A stretch of DNA of 64,000 nt from Lentilactobacillus parafarraginis DSM 18390 = JCM 14109 (GTDB lineage Bacteria; Bacillota; Bacilli; Lactobacillales; Lactobacillaceae), in the NCBI RefSeq assembly GCF_001435895.1, contig NZ_AZFZ01000006.1:1-64000 (forward strand), in the 5' to 3' direction. Position 1 is the first letter of the stretch. Each line of letters starts with the position of its first letter. Both the position numbers and the translations under genes were made by a program. This document shows positions 27,247 to 36,140 of this stretch, piece after piece. The notes below the pieces were generated by a model. It worked only from the letters and a program-made list of their open reading frames with translations, did not search any database and was not told the origin of the DNA.

Positions 27247-27771
27247 ATGACCAGACCAACCGCAAAGCAAGCCCTACTCGATTCTTCTCAGAAGAACTTC
27301 AACCAACTTGTAACCATCATTAACCAGATGACCCCAGAACAAGCGACCACCCCCTTTCAATTTGAAGGCCGTGATCGCAACGTGCGTGACGTGCTAATTC
27401 ACCTTTATGAATGGCATCAAATCCTCCTTAACTGGATTACCGAGAACCACTTCAAGCATCATCCGGTTGATTTTTTACCAATTCCGTTTACCGATCGAAC
27501 CAAAGCTGACATGAACTGCAAATTGCAGCAATGTCACCAAACAACGTCTCTGGCGACCGCCAAAACCTTGGTTGCCAAAAGCCATTCGGACGTCCTGCAT
27601 CTGATTAACCACTTTTCCGACACGGAACTGTTCACCCCGGCGCACTTTGATTGGACCGGCAACGCGTCAGTTGGCAACTATTGCCAGACCGTGACGGCAA
27701 TCCATTATGATTGGGCGGTCCAACAGTTGGGTCGGCATATGGAAACAATCTCAATCCAGGAAGCCCGCTAA
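27247..27771 (+). CDS. ClbS/DfsB-family four-helix-bundle protein
   Basis: 174-residue DinB-like helical bundle (DUF1706). DVLIHLYEWHQILLNW near residues 48-63 carries the characteristic HxxxWH-like surface. Members include the colibactin resistance protein ClbS and a DNA-damage family, but lactobacillar members have no established role. A GAGGTGA ribosome site precedes the ATG. It is monocistronic and ends at a very strong terminator. Confidence 0.75.
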   Translation: MTRPTAKQALLDSSQKNFNQLVTIINQMTPEQATTPFQFEGRDRNVRDVLIHLYEWHQILLNWITENHFKHHPVDFLPIPFTDRTKADMNCKLQQCHQTTSLATAKTLVAKSHSDVLHLINHFSDTELFTPAHFDWTGNASVGNYCQTVTAIHYDWAVQQLGRHMETISIQEAR

Positions 27772-27802
27772 CGGAACCTTTTGGCTCATTCTGGAAACTT
27801 CG

Positions 27803-27864
27803 AAAAATGCGTGTCCGTTTAATTTCTGTCATAACGATCAGAAATTAAACGGACACGCATTTTT
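27803..27864. terminator. Very long perfect terminator hairpin
   Basis: Two perfect 26-base arms (27803-27828 and 27839-27864) beginning with an A-run and ending with a T-run around a 10-base loop. It serves both convergent genes. Confidence 0.9.
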
Positions 27865-27895
27865 ATTATTATCGTCAAAAGGCGCCACTACTTGC

Positions 27896-28855
27896 TTAAT
27901 TCACCACGTTCTGCGGCTGGCCGTTGATAAAGGCCTTCAAATTATTCACGGCAATTCCCATTAACCGGTTACGAATTTCGGTTGCGGCCCAGGCAATGTG
28001 CGGGGTCAAAAATGTATTCTTAGCCGTCAATAACGGATTATCCGCCGCAATCGGTTCGGTTGCGGCAACGTCGGCGCCGTACGCGTAAATTTTACCAGTG
28101 TTTAACGCACTGGCGACATCGGCTTCATTAATGAGACCACCACGGGCCGTGTTAATCAGAATAACGTCGTCTCTCATCTGACTAATTGCCGCCTGGTCAA
28201 TCATTCCGGCCGTTTCGGAAGTTTGTGGCGCGTGTAAGCTGATCACATCGGCCTTGGCATAGAGATCCTCCAGAGGAACCTGCTTAATCCAGTCCTCGCT
28301 CACGTCCTTCGTATGGTGATTATAGAAGATCACCCGCATTCCAAATGCATGGGCAACCTGGGCAACCGCTTGACCAATATGGCCATAGCCAATAATTCCC
28401 AGTGTTTTACCCGTTAATGAAATCAGCGGCGTCTTCCAAAACGTAAAGTCTTTGGCGTGAGTCCACTCACCAGCTCGAACCGCTTGGCTGTGCAGGCCGA
28501 CCTGATTAACGATTTCCAACAGTAACGCAAAGGTATGTTGGGCAACCGCGTCGGTGCCATAACTTGGAATGTTGGTCACAATCACGTTATTATCTTTCGC
28601 CGCGGCAGTATCAATCACGTTGAACCCGGTTGCAAGTACGCCGATATATTGCAGCTTTGGCGCCTGATCAATCACCTGCTTGTCTAACGGGGTCTTATTG
28701 GTCAATACAATTTCAGCATCCCCGATCCGATTCACTATTTCATCGTCGTCAGCGTCAGTGCGATCATAGGTTGTCAAATCACCAAACTGTTCAAATCCGG
28801 CCCAGCTCAAATCACCGGGGTTTAAGGCGTATCCATCCAAATCCACTATTTTCAT
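27896..28855 (-). CDS. D-2-hydroxyacid dehydrogenase (NAD-dependent)
   Basis: 319-residue enzyme of the D-isomer 2-hydroxyacid dehydrogenase family. The Rossmann motif GIIGYGHIGQAVA is near residue 148, the catalytic Arg lies in LINTARGGLI near 230, and the His in FLTPHIAWA near 283. Closest in style to glycerate or phosphoglycerate-like dehydrogenases; the substrate is not determined. The ATG at 28855 follows GGAGG by eight bases; an upstream in-frame extension has no ribosome site. Confidence 0.85.
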   Translation of the reverse strand: MKIVDLDGYALNPGDLSWAGFEQFGDLTTYDRTDADDDEIVNRIGDAEIVLTNKTPLDKQVIDQAPKLQYIGVLATGFNVIDTAAAKDNNVIVTNIPSYGTDAVAQHTFALLLEIVNQVGLHSQAVRAGEWTHAKDFTFWKTPLISLTGKTLGIIGYGHIGQAVAQVAHAFGMRVIFYNHHTKDVSEDWIKQVPLEDLYAKADVISLHAPQTSETAGMIDQAAISQMRDDVILINTARGGLINEADVASALNTGKIYAYGADVAATEPIAADNPLLTAKNTFLTPHIAWAATEIRNRLMGIAVNNLKAFINGQPQNVVN

Positions 28856-28976
28856 GTTACTAACCTCCGTCCCAATTAATATCATCATGATACCGCACCA
28901 ACGATTGAAATTCAGTTAGCAGCCTCATGATTTTGAAATTTGCTTGTTTGGCGCCCCAAATTTTAACTTTTCTCGG

Positions 28977-28992
28977 ATACTTAGGTACCGAA
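28977..28992. promoter_or_regulatory. Upstream MarR operator candidate
   Basis: TTAGGTACCGAA is an imperfect copy of the perfect palindrome found 58 bases downstream. It lies just upstream of the -35 element. Confidence 0.55.
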
Positions 28993-29001
28993 TCAAAATG
29001 T

Positions 29002-29030
29002 TTGACCTTCTCTGACAAAGGGCATATACT
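29002..29030 (+). promoter_or_regulatory. Promoter of the MarR-type regulator
   Basis: TTGACC (29002-29007) and TATACT (29025-29030) with a 17-base spacer, bracketed by two operator-like palindromes. Confidence 0.8.
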
Positions 29031-29038
29031 GCTCATTG

Positions 29039-29050
29039 TTAGGTACCTAA
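29039..29050. promoter_or_regulatory. Downstream MarR operator candidate
   Basis: Perfect 12-base palindrome TTAGGTACCTAA at the predicted transcription start, ideally placed for autorepression. Confidence 0.65.
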
Positions 29051-29075
29051 GTATAACAACAAAGGAGAAATATCA

Positions 29076-29624
29076 ATGGCTGATAAAAACGACTTACTCA
29101 GAAAAATTTTCGGCTTCCTTCACGGCTCCCAACGCCTTGCGCGGCACGCTGCCCGCCCTTACCAATTACGTGGCCAGCATCGGGTCCTTGGCGTTCTGGC
29201 GAAGGAAGGCACCCTGATTCAATCCCAATTAGCTGAGATTTTGGACATTCGCCCATCATCGCTTACCGAATTGTTGTCGAAGCTGGAGGAACGCGGATTG
29301 ATCACCCGCACCCCCGACGAGAGCGACAAACGGGTTACGAACGTTTCCCTAACCGAAGCTGGCAAGCAGGCAGTTGAAGGCCGCGACGAATCAGATGACG
29401 ACCTGCTAAACTCTCTGTTTGAGGGTCTAACAGATGAAGAGCTCGACCAGTTGAGCGGTCTATTTGACAAGCTCAACGCCTCACTCAAGGAAAAACTCCC
29501 TGATCGAGACGAGCGTCCAGACGGATTCCACCATCATCATGGTTTTGGCGGCCCCCGTGGCCCTCACGGCCATCATGGACCTCATGGACCTGGCTTTGGC
29601 GGTCCAAGATTCTTCAGATTCTAA
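29076..29624 (+). CDS. MarR-family regulator with His/Gly-rich C-terminal tail
   Basis: 182-residue winged-helix regulator. The recognition region spans SQLAEILDIRPSSLTELLSKLEERGLITRTPDESDKR, about residues 50-85, ending in the MarR wing. After a Ser/Asp/Glu-rich helix, the last 35 residues form an unusual tail with an HHHH cluster and repeats of GPHG, HHGPHGP and GFGGP. Such a tail could bind metal ions or act as a flexible sensor (inference). AAAGGAG precedes the ATG. Two operator copies flank its promoter, suggesting autoregulation. No target gene is adjacent in the same direction. Confidence 0.85.
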   Translation: MADKNDLLRKIFGFLHGSQRLARHAARPYQLRGQHRVLGVLAKEGTLIQSQLAEILDIRPSSLTELLSKLEERGLITRTPDESDKRVTNVSLTEAGKQAVEGRDESDDDLLNSLFEGLTDEELDQLSGLFDKLNASLKEKLPDRDERPDGFHHHHGFGGPRGPHGHHGPHGPGFGGPRFFRF

Positions 29625-29628
29625 TCGC

Positions 29629-29668
29629 AAAAACTGGCAGTTCTCTTAACGAGGCTGCCAGTTTTTTT
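29629..29668. terminator. Terminator after the MarR-type gene
   Basis: AAAAACTGGCAG pairs with CTGCCAGTTTTTTT; it also serves the convergent ppdK. Confidence 0.88.
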
Positions 29669-29696
29669 GTATTACAGTGCATCTGAATTCTTAAAA

Positions 29697-32354
29697 CTAG
29701 TGGGCTTTCACCCCCGCCGCCTGTTCAATCGGCCGCTTGGCGCTCAGGTGAGCCTGGGCCGCAGCCAATCTTGCCACTGGCACCCGGAATGGCGAGCACG
29801 AAACGTATGTGACGCCAATGGCTTCAAAGAAGTGAATTGATTTGGGATCACCACCAATTTCACCACAAACGCCAATTGGGAGTTGGGGTTTGGTAAACCG
29901 GCCCTTATCAACGGCCATCTTCATCAACGCGCCAACGCCCTCAACGTCAACCGTCTGGAATGGATCGGCCGGTAAAATGCCTTCCTTGATGTATGCCGGC
30001 ATAAACGACCCGACATCGTCCCGGGAATAGCCAAAGGTCAACTGGGTGAGATCGTTGGTCCCAAAGCTGAAGAAATCCGAAACTTCGGCCACCTTATCAG
30101 CCGTCAAGCAGGCCCGCGGCATTTCCATCATCGTTCCCACCGTATATTCCAGCTTCGCATTGTGAGCATCGAACAGGTCCTCAATTTGGTTCACTACGAG
30201 GTCGCGAACCCAGCTCATTTCCGCTTTTGAATCGGTCAGCGGAATCATGATATGCGGTTCAATAATGATGCCTTCATCCAATAGCTGCAGGGCGGCTCCC
30301 ATAATGGCCTGGATCTGCATTTGATAAATATCCGGGAACGTCACTGCTAATCGATCTCCCCGGTGCCCCAACATTGGGTTTAATTCCTTGAGTGCGTCCA
30401 CCCGTTGGGCCAAATAATCAGGATCAATTCCTAATTGGGCAGCGACCGCCTTAATTTCCTTTTCATCATGGGGCAAAAACTCGTGAAGCGGCGGATCCAA
30501 CAGCCGAATCGTCACCGAACGCCCCTTTGATAATTTGTATAACTCGTAAAAGTCCCCGCGCTGCATCTCCAGCAACCGCTTCAATGGCGTCTTTCGGCCT
30601 TCCGCATCCTCAGCAATAATCAACCGCCGCATTTCCAGCAAGCGTTCCGGTTTGAAAAACATGTGCTCCGTTCTGGCCAGTCCAATGCCGTCGGCGCCAA
30701 AGTTCAGGGCCTGGGCGAAGTCCTTGGGCGTGTCGGCATTCGCGTAAACGCCCAGCCTAGCCTCATCTTTGGCCCAATCCAGCAGGGTTGCCAAGTCATC
30801 ATTGACGGTGAGATCGGTGGTCTTAATCTGACCCAGATAAAGGTTCCCATGGGTGCCGTCGACCGACAGCCAATCCCCCTCGTGAAGCTGGTTACCAGAA
30901 ATGGTTGCCGTCTTGGTTTGATAATTAACCTGCAGGCCGTTCACGCCAACCGTTGCCGGGGTTCCCATTCCCCGAGCCACAACGGCGGCATGGGAAGTCA
31001 TCCCGCCCCGGGACGTGACGATCGCCTCACTGACAACCATCCCCTCGATATCTTCGGGGGATGTGTCTTGACGGACCAAAATAACTTTGCGATGTTGGTC
31101 GTCGTGGGCCTTCTTGGCACTCTCAGCCGTAAAGTAAATCTGTCCGGTTGCCGCACCTGGAGAAGCCGGTAAGCCACTGGCCACAATTTTATTTTCGGCT
31201 AAAGCCTGTTCGTCAAATTCTGGGTAGAGGATTGCCTGGACCGACTCCGGCTTGATGCGCATAATCGCTTCTTGCTTGGAAATAAGCTTTTCAGAAACGA
31301 GATCAACGGCAATTTTAACGGCAGCCGTTGGGGTTCGTTTGCCATTTCTAGCCTGCAGCATGTACAATTTGCCGTTTTCAATGGTAAATTCCAAATCCTG
31401 CATGTCGCGGTAATGCAGTTCCAATTTTTCGGCAATTGTCGCAAATTGATCATATAGATGGGGCATTGAGGACCGCAATGTCTCAATTGGCTGGGGGGTC
31501 CGAATGCCCGCAACAACGTCTTCACCCTGGGCGTTCAATAAGTACTCGCCGAACAGCTGCTTCTTGCCGGTGGCCGGATCACGCGTAAACGCCACGCCGG
31601 TCCCAGAATCCTCGCCGGCATTCCCGAAGACCATCATCTGCACGTTGACGGCGGTCCCCAGATCACTTGGAATATCATTTTCCCGCCGATAGACCTGGGC
31701 CCGGTGATTATTCCAAGATTCAAACACTGAGTTAATTGCGGCCATCAGCTGATCAGTCGGATCCTGAGGAAATTCATGGTTGAGTTCCTTTTGATAAATG
31801 GTTTTGAATTCGCTTACAATTTCTTGTAAATCGTTCACGGTGAGATCAAGATCTGATTGGTAACCCTGATCAGCCTTACGCTTTTCAATGACCCCATCAA
31901 ACGTTGCCTCGGATATGCCGTAAACCACGTTGCCAAACATGGCCAGCAGCCGGCGGTAACTATCGTAGGCAAACCGCTCGTTGGCCGTCAGGTTGGCCAA
32001 AGCGATCACCGTTTGGTCGTTCAGCCCAATGTTCAAGATTGTGTCCATCATCCCGGGCATTGAAATTGCAGCGCCGGAACGCACGGATACTAAAAGGGGC
32101 GCGGTTGAACTATTGAATGTTTTCCCGACCTTGGCGCTTAACGCAGCGACAGCCCTGTGAATTTGGTCAAGCAGGTCATCACTTAACTGATTGTGATTTT
32201 CATAAAAGGCGTTGCAGGCTTCCGTGGAAATGGTGAAGCCACTGGGAACTGGCAAGCCTAAATTAGTCATCTGAGCAAGGTTGGCACCTTTACCACCCAG
32301 AAGTTGACGCATGTCCTTGTTACCTTCTTCAAACGGATAGATATATTTCATCAT
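29697..32354 (-). CDS. ppdK: Pyruvate, phosphate dikinase
   Basis: 885-residue enzyme interconverting pyruvate + ATP + Pi and PEP + AMP + PPi. N-terminal ATP-grasp domain contains LLGGKGANLAQMTNLGLPVP. The phosphohistidine domain has TSRGGMTSHAAVVARGMG with catalytic His455. The C-terminal PEP barrel includes FGTNDLTQLTFGYSRDD. Length is standard. Start is one of two tandem ATGs after AAGGGA. It is divergent from a CcpN-like repressor, the known gluconeogenesis control pair. The PPDK regulatory kinase (DUF299) is not adjacent. Confidence 0.95.
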   Translation of the reverse strand: MMKYIYPFEEGNKDMRQLLGGKGANLAQMTNLGLPVPSGFTISTEACNAFYENHNQLSDDLLDQIHRAVAALSAKVGKTFNSSTAPLLVSVRSGAAISMPGMMDTILNIGLNDQTVIALANLTANERFAYDSYRRLLAMFGNVVYGISEATFDGVIEKRKADQGYQSDLDLTVNDLQEIVSEFKTIYQKELNHEFPQDPTDQLMAAINSVFESWNNHRAQVYRRENDIPSDLGTAVNVQMMVFGNAGEDSGTGVAFTRDPATGKKQLFGEYLLNAQGEDVVAGIRTPQPIETLRSSMPHLYDQFATIAEKLELHYRDMQDLEFTIENGKLYMLQARNGKRTPTAAVKIAVDLVSEKLISKQEAIMRIKPESVQAILYPEFDEQALAENKIVASGLPASPGAATGQIYFTAESAKKAHDDQHRKVILVRQDTSPEDIEGMVVSEAIVTSRGGMTSHAAVVARGMGTPATVGVNGLQVNYQTKTATISGNQLHEGDWLSVDGTHGNLYLGQIKTTDLTVNDDLATLLDWAKDEARLGVYANADTPKDFAQALNFGADGIGLARTEHMFFKPERLLEMRRLIIAEDAEGRKTPLKRLLEMQRGDFYELYKLSKGRSVTIRLLDPPLHEFLPHDEKEIKAVAAQLGIDPDYLAQRVDALKELNPMLGHRGDRLAVTFPDIYQMQIQAIMGAALQLLDEGIIIEPHIMIPLTDSKAEMSWVRDLVVNQIEDLFDAHNAKLEYTVGTMMEMPRACLTADKVAEVSDFFSFGTNDLTQLTFGYSRDDVGSFMPAYIKEGILPADPFQTVDVEGVGALMKMAVDKGRFTKPQLPIGVCGEIGGDPKSIHFFEAIGVTYVSCSPFRVPVARLAAAQAHLSAKRPIEQAAGVKAH

Positions 32355-32399
32355 ATTACGTCCCTTCTAAAAGTACTGTGACATTTGATTCGTGCTCTA

Positions 32400-32428
32400 A
32401 TCATATATTAGACGTTTTAAATATGCAA
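32400..32428 (-). promoter_or_regulatory. ppdK promoter with candidate CcpN site
   Basis: TTGCAT (32423-32428) and TATGAT (32400-32405) on the minus strand, 17-base spacer. Within it lies ACGTCTAATATAT (minus strand), a motif recurring near the divergent regulator's own promoter. Confidence 0.6.
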
Positions 32429-32552
32429 GAATAATTTAAAAGAACGTCCAATTGAAGCGGGCAAAAACGATGAATTACCAGTGTTTAACGCCACCCCAAA
32501 ATAATTTTGACAATCAAATAAGGCGTCTTATTCAAACGACAATTCGGCCGTA

Positions 32553-32576
32553 TGCTATAATTAAGACGTCATATAT
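32553..32576 (+). promoter_or_regulatory. Extended -10 promoter and candidate operator of the CcpN-like gene
   Basis: TGCTATAAT (TATAAT at 32556-32561) is an extended -10. GACGTCATATAT (32565-32576) immediately downstream resembles the motif over the ppdK promoter; a further relative GGCGTCTTATT is at 32522. Confidence 0.5.
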
Positions 32577-32608
32577 CCCCACAATCTATTAAGTTTGGAG
32601 CGAGTCAT

Positions 32609-33232
32609 TTGCAACCAACCAGCCGCCAGAAAAAAATCATCGATATCGTCAGGCATTCCCAACCAATTACCAGCAAAGAAATTGCCGAACAGCTTTCTCT
32701 GAGCATGCCCACCATTCGCGCCGACCTGCGCCTCCTCACCGCCTTCGGTATTTTGGACGCCAAGCCGCGAATTGGCTACACCTATGATGATTCACCCGAA
32801 AAGCATTTAAGTTACCAGCAGTTATTTCAAACGCCAATCTCAACGATTCTCCAAAAGCCAACCGAAATCAAAGAAAACGCGACCCTTACAGAAGCCGTCA
32901 ACACGCTATTTATTGAGGATGTCGGTTCCCTGTACGTCGTTGACGATCACCGCCACCTGGTGGGGCTGATCTCCAGAAAGGACCTCCTGCGGGCAACCTT
33001 GAACAATACGAACGCGTCGCTGACTCTCGCCAGCACGGTGATGACGCGGATGCCCAATATTTTCACCGTGACACCCGATATTGTGGTCATCAAGGCCGGT
33101 CAACTCCTGCTGGATCGCAAGGTGGACTCGCTGCCGGTTGTAGATCAGACCGATCAGCAAATGGTGGTGGGTAAAATTACCAAAAACCGGATTTTTCAGC
33201 ATTTTATTGAAATTGGGTTGAATCGAAAATAA
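32609..33232 (+). CDS. ccpN: CcpN-like transcriptional repressor (HTH plus two CBS domains)
   Basis: 207-residue regulator. A DeoR/HTH_11-type winged helix (residues 5-50, SKEIAEQLSLSMPTIRADLRLL) is followed by two CBS domains (about 70-130 and 135-200) that sense adenylates or other nucleotides. CcpN represses gluconeogenic genes in glycolytic conditions; the divergent ppdK is its expected target. The start is TTG, eight bases after GGAG. In bacilli ccpN is followed by the PPDK/PEPS regulatory protein gene; here a terminator follows instead. Confidence 0.85.
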   Translation: MQPTSRQKKIIDIVRHSQPITSKEIAEQLSLSMPTIRADLRLLTAFGILDAKPRIGYTYDDSPEKHLSYQQLFQTPISTILQKPTEIKENATLTEAVNTLFIEDVGSLYVVDDHRHLVGLISRKDLLRATLNNTNASLTLASTVMTRMPNIFTVTPDIVVIKAGQLLLDRKVDSLPVVDQTDQQMVVGKITKNRIFQHFIEIGLNRK

Positions 33233-33238
33233 CAAAAC

Positions 33239-33277
33239 AAGCGTGAGACTCAAAGTTGCTTTGAGTCTCACGCTTTG
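33239..33277 (+). terminator. Terminator after the CcpN-like gene
   Basis: AAGCGTGAGACTCAAA pairs perfectly with TTTGAGTCTCACGCTT around a five-base loop. Confidence 0.75.
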
Positions 33278-33302
33278 TCAATATAAGATTCGGACAGATG
33301 AG

Positions 33303-33337
33303 AAAAGGCTGAGACAAGATATCCTTTTGTCTCAGCC
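33303..33337 (-). terminator. Hairpin downstream of the secreted protein gene
   Basis: GGCTGAGACAA pairs with TTGTCTCAGCC, followed by a short T-run on the minus strand. Confidence 0.5.
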
Positions 33338-33394
33338 ACAATAAATTCTAATCATATCTCACAAAAAACAAGCCGCCGGGCCCTTGATACCGCT

Positions 33395-33829
33395 TTATTT
33401 TTGATAAAACCACCCGGCGTAATGCTTGGTCCAAACCAACTTTCCGTTAACCTGATGACTATTTCGATAAGAGATCCGGGATTTCCCCTGATAGGTGCCA
33501 AACATCATCCGTAAATAAGTGCGGCCGCCATTCTTATAGGTTCCCTTGATTAAATAGGAAACTGGCGTGCTTCGTTTATAGGATAAATTTTGCAGCGTTG
33601 TGGCAACTTTTGGTTGGGTCGAAATAATGATTTTCTTGGAACTAACCGTCAACGTTGGAAAATAGCCGCCGGTCTTTTGATAACGCGACGTAAATGACCC
33701 CTTCAAAACGCTGGGCATTCCGTTGCGCCAATTTTTTGCTGCGGCCATTGTTGGTGCTTCTGAAACCGCAAAACCAACGGTGGCAACAATCGCGATCAAT
33801 CCTAATTGCCAAATTTTCTTAAATTGCAT
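33395..33829 (-). CDS. Small secreted protein, WxxGxP family (paralogue 1)
   Basis: 144-residue protein with a Sec signal peptide (cleavage near APTMAAA-KNW) and no membrane anchor or known domain. The mature N-terminus WRNGMPSVLKGSF matches WHKGTPSNVRGTW and WHTGTPAILRGNW in two other proteins of this window. The rest is a short beta-rich, basic domain ending in HYAGWFYQK. The ATG follows AAGGGGATG. Function unknown; probably exported and wall- or host-surface-associated. Confidence 0.75.
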   Translation of the reverse strand: MQFKKIWQLGLIAIVATVGFAVSEAPTMAAAKNWRNGMPSVLKGSFTSRYQKTGGYFPTLTVSSKKIIISTQPKVATTLQNLSYKRSTPVSYLIKGTYKNGGRTYLRMMFGTYQGKSRISYRNSHQVNGKLVWTKHYAGWFYQK

Positions 33830-33924
33830 ATTCACATCCCCTTGTCTCAAATCATACCATAAGGGTTATGCTGGCACTCAAAAAAAGTGGGTGTTAAGAC
33901 GCAATTAACCACCAGAATACAACG

Positions 33925-33961
33925 GGGCGGGGACAAAACCTCTTCGGCTTTGTCCCCGCCC
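33925..33961. terminator. GC-rich hairpin between divergent/convergent genes
   Basis: GGGCGGGGACAAA pairs with TTTGTCCCCGCCC around a TCTTCGG-containing loop, directly after the GNAT gene stop. No good T-run, so termination is only likely. Confidence 0.55.
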
Positions 33962-33974
33962 TTCGTGAATTTGA

Positions 33975-34460
33975 TTATGCTAACTCACAAGCCATATAAA
34001 TTGTTCCAGGTACCGGGTTATATCGGTACGGTTCGATATCTTGAAAGCCGGCTTCACGATAGATTTTTTGAGCCGGCTTCATCGCGGGAATTGTGTCCAG
34101 ACGAACCGATTGGTACCCCATGCTGGCGGCACTCGCCAAAATGCGGGCGACCAGTTCGTGACCAATTCCCAAGCTGCGAAATTGATCTTTAACGTACAGG
34201 CGTTTCATTTCACCAATTCCAGGTTCAAACTGATGAACGGCAACCCCGCCGGCAACCTCGTGATCCACGTAAGCCATGATCAAATCACCGGTTTGGCCAC
34301 TATATCGCTGTGAAAGGTCGGCCAATTCCTCATCAAAGTTTTGAAAGGCTAAATCTAAATGAAGGGACTGCGCGTATTCAATGAATAATTGCTTTGCTGA
34401 TTGAAAATCCATCGGTGATTTTGCGTGTTGATAGTGAACTTGCGTATCTGATAAAGTCAT
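33975..34460 (-). CDS. GNAT-family N-acetyltransferase
   Basis: 161-residue acetyl-CoA-dependent transferase. Motif A is MKRLYVKDQFRSLGIGHELVARIL (acetyl-CoA pyrophosphate loop FRSLGIG), followed by the C-terminal YREAGFQDIEPY. The substrate is unknown. The ATG at 34460 follows AGGAGGG; a longer frame upstream includes that site. Monocistronic. Confidence 0.82.
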   Translation of the reverse strand: MTLSDTQVHYQHAKSPMDFQSAKQLFIEYAQSLHLDLAFQNFDEELADLSQRYSGQTGDLIMAYVDHEVAGGVAVHQFEPGIGEMKRLYVKDQFRSLGIGHELVARILASAASMGYQSVRLDTIPAMKPAQKIYREAGFQDIEPYRYNPVPGTIYMACELA

Positions 34461-34547
34461 TTCATCCCTCCTGACAATCATTTTTTGTCATTCTACATTA
34501 ACTCAGGAATTGATGCAAAATTGGTTAACAGCCGTCAACCAATGACC

Positions 34548-35903
34548 TTACTTCTTATGTTCGTCAGTGACGGACTTTGAAACTTCATGCAATTTCTTAT
34601 CCAAAGCCAGCTTAGCTTCATGTTCCCGTTCGCTGGCAGCTTTTTGCGGCAGAACCAGATTCAGGACAATCCCGATAATCGTGGCAAATGCCAGGCCGGT
34701 AAACTGGAAATGGCCAATTTGCAGATAAGCATTTCCGATCCCAATAACCATTACCGTAGAAGCAATCATGAGGTTCCGTTTCAATCCCATATCAACTTTA
34801 TTTTCAACCATGACTTGAATTCCGGCCGTGGCAATCGTTCCAAACAACAGAAAGCTAATGCCACCAATCACCGGCAGCGGCATTTGCATGATCAACACGT
34901 TCAACTTATTGACGAAGGCGAACAGGATCGCAAATCCGGCGGCGCCCATCAACACGTAGACACTATGAATTTTGGTGATCGCCATAACGCCAATATTTTC
35001 CCCGTAACTGGTCATCGCCGGGGCGCCAACCAACCCGGCAAACAGCGAGGCGGCACCATCTCCGGCAAGCGTCCGGTTTAATCCGGGATTCTTAAAGAAG
35101 TCCCGACCGGTTAATTCATCAAGCACCATGATGTGGCCCATATGCTCAGTCATCGTCACAAAGGCAATTGGCGTAATTGACAAAATAGCCGCCCAGTCAA
35201 TCTTGAAGTGATACGACAACCCGGGAATTTCAAAGGCCGGCAGCTTAAACCACGGAGCACTGGCAATCGCATTTAAATCAACCAATCCGCAAAACGCGGA
35301 AATAATGTAGCCACAGACAATGGCAAGGAGAACCGGAATTAGGCCAATGAAGCCCTTAAACAGCATGTTGAATCCGATTGCCAAGAATAAGGTAATCAGA
35401 GCGATCACAAAGTATTCCAGGTTGTAATGGTTGTTCTTCATCATGGCATCGGTAGCCGCGCTGCCTGCCAGTGACAAACCAATCACCATGACGATTGGGC
35501 CAACGACGATTGGCGGTAGTATTCGGTCCACCCAATCGGACCCGACCGCCCAAATAATCGCCGCAACGATCATGTAGACAATCCCGACGCCGACAACTCC
35601 CTGACCGATTCCAGGATAGCCGGTCGTCTTCATCAATGCCAGCATTGGCGTAATGAACGCAAAACTCGATCCCATATACGCGGGAATTTTCCGCTGCGTA
35701 ATCATAATATGCAGCAATGTCCCAACGCCGGATGCAAACAACGCAATGCTTGGGCTTAACCCAACCAGCAATGGCACAATAACCGTTGAACCGAACATTG
35801 AAAACATGTGTTGCAGCGACAGGCCAACCCACGGCCAAAATGGCGGCATATCATGGATGTCCAGAATTGCGCGATCATCGTGAAACTCTTGTTTATCTGC
35901 CAT
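34548..35903 (-). CDS. pyrP: Uracil permease (NCS2/UraA family)
   Basis: 451-residue nucleobase:proton symporter with about 12-14 hydrophobic segments. NCS2 signatures include the N-terminal LSLQHMFSMFGSTVIVPLLVG, the SITPIAFVTMTEHMGHIMVLDE segment (transport-site Glu/His) near residue 240 and the AGLVGAPAMTSYGENIGVMA region near residue 290. A PyrR-type attenuator in the leader supports uracil rather than xanthine as substrate. GGGAGA precedes the ATG. Confidence 0.9.
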   Translation of the reverse strand: MADKQEFHDDRAILDIHDMPPFWPWVGLSLQHMFSMFGSTVIVPLLVGLSPSIALFASGVGTLLHIMITQRKIPAYMGSSFAFITPMLALMKTTGYPGIGQGVVGVGIVYMIVAAIIWAVGSDWVDRILPPIVVGPIVMVIGLSLAGSAATDAMMKNNHYNLEYFVIALITLFLAIGFNMLFKGFIGLIPVLLAIVCGYIISAFCGLVDLNAIASAPWFKLPAFEIPGLSYHFKIDWAAILSITPIAFVTMTEHMGHIMVLDELTGRDFFKNPGLNRTLAGDGAASLFAGLVGAPAMTSYGENIGVMAITKIHSVYVLMGAAGFAILFAFVNKLNVLIMQMPLPVIGGISFLLFGTIATAGIQVMVENKVDMGLKRNLMIASTVMVIGIGNAYLQIGHFQFTGLAFATIIGIVLNLVLPQKAASEREHEAKLALDKKLHEVSKSVTDEHKK

Positions 35904-35956
35904 AATAGATTCTCCCTAGTGATATATAATTGGACCGATCCGTGAGCGCCGGTAAT

Positions 35957-36065
35957 AAAAAAGCCACCATCCTCCGTTTCCAGTAAGATGATGACCGCGT
36001 TCGAGTATGACACTCGTTTTGATTTCGGACTCTTACCAGCCTCACGGGACCAGAGTTAAAGATTT
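35957..36065 (-). promoter_or_regulatory. PyrR-binding attenuator of the uracil permease
   Basis: The minus-strand leader contains GGTCCCGTGAGGCTGG (36037-36052), the conserved PyrR anti-antiterminator loop. A terminator follows: GTCATCATCTT (35985-35995) pairs, with G-U pairs, with GAGGATGGTGGC (35963-35974), then TTTTTT. UMP/UTP-bound PyrR would favour termination. No pyrR is in the window. Confidence 0.82.
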
Positions 36066-36140
36066 AATTCAATGTAAAGTATAGTATACCGCGGAAACGA
36101 AGTCCATTCCGGAACAATTATTTTTAAAGCTAGCCGGACA

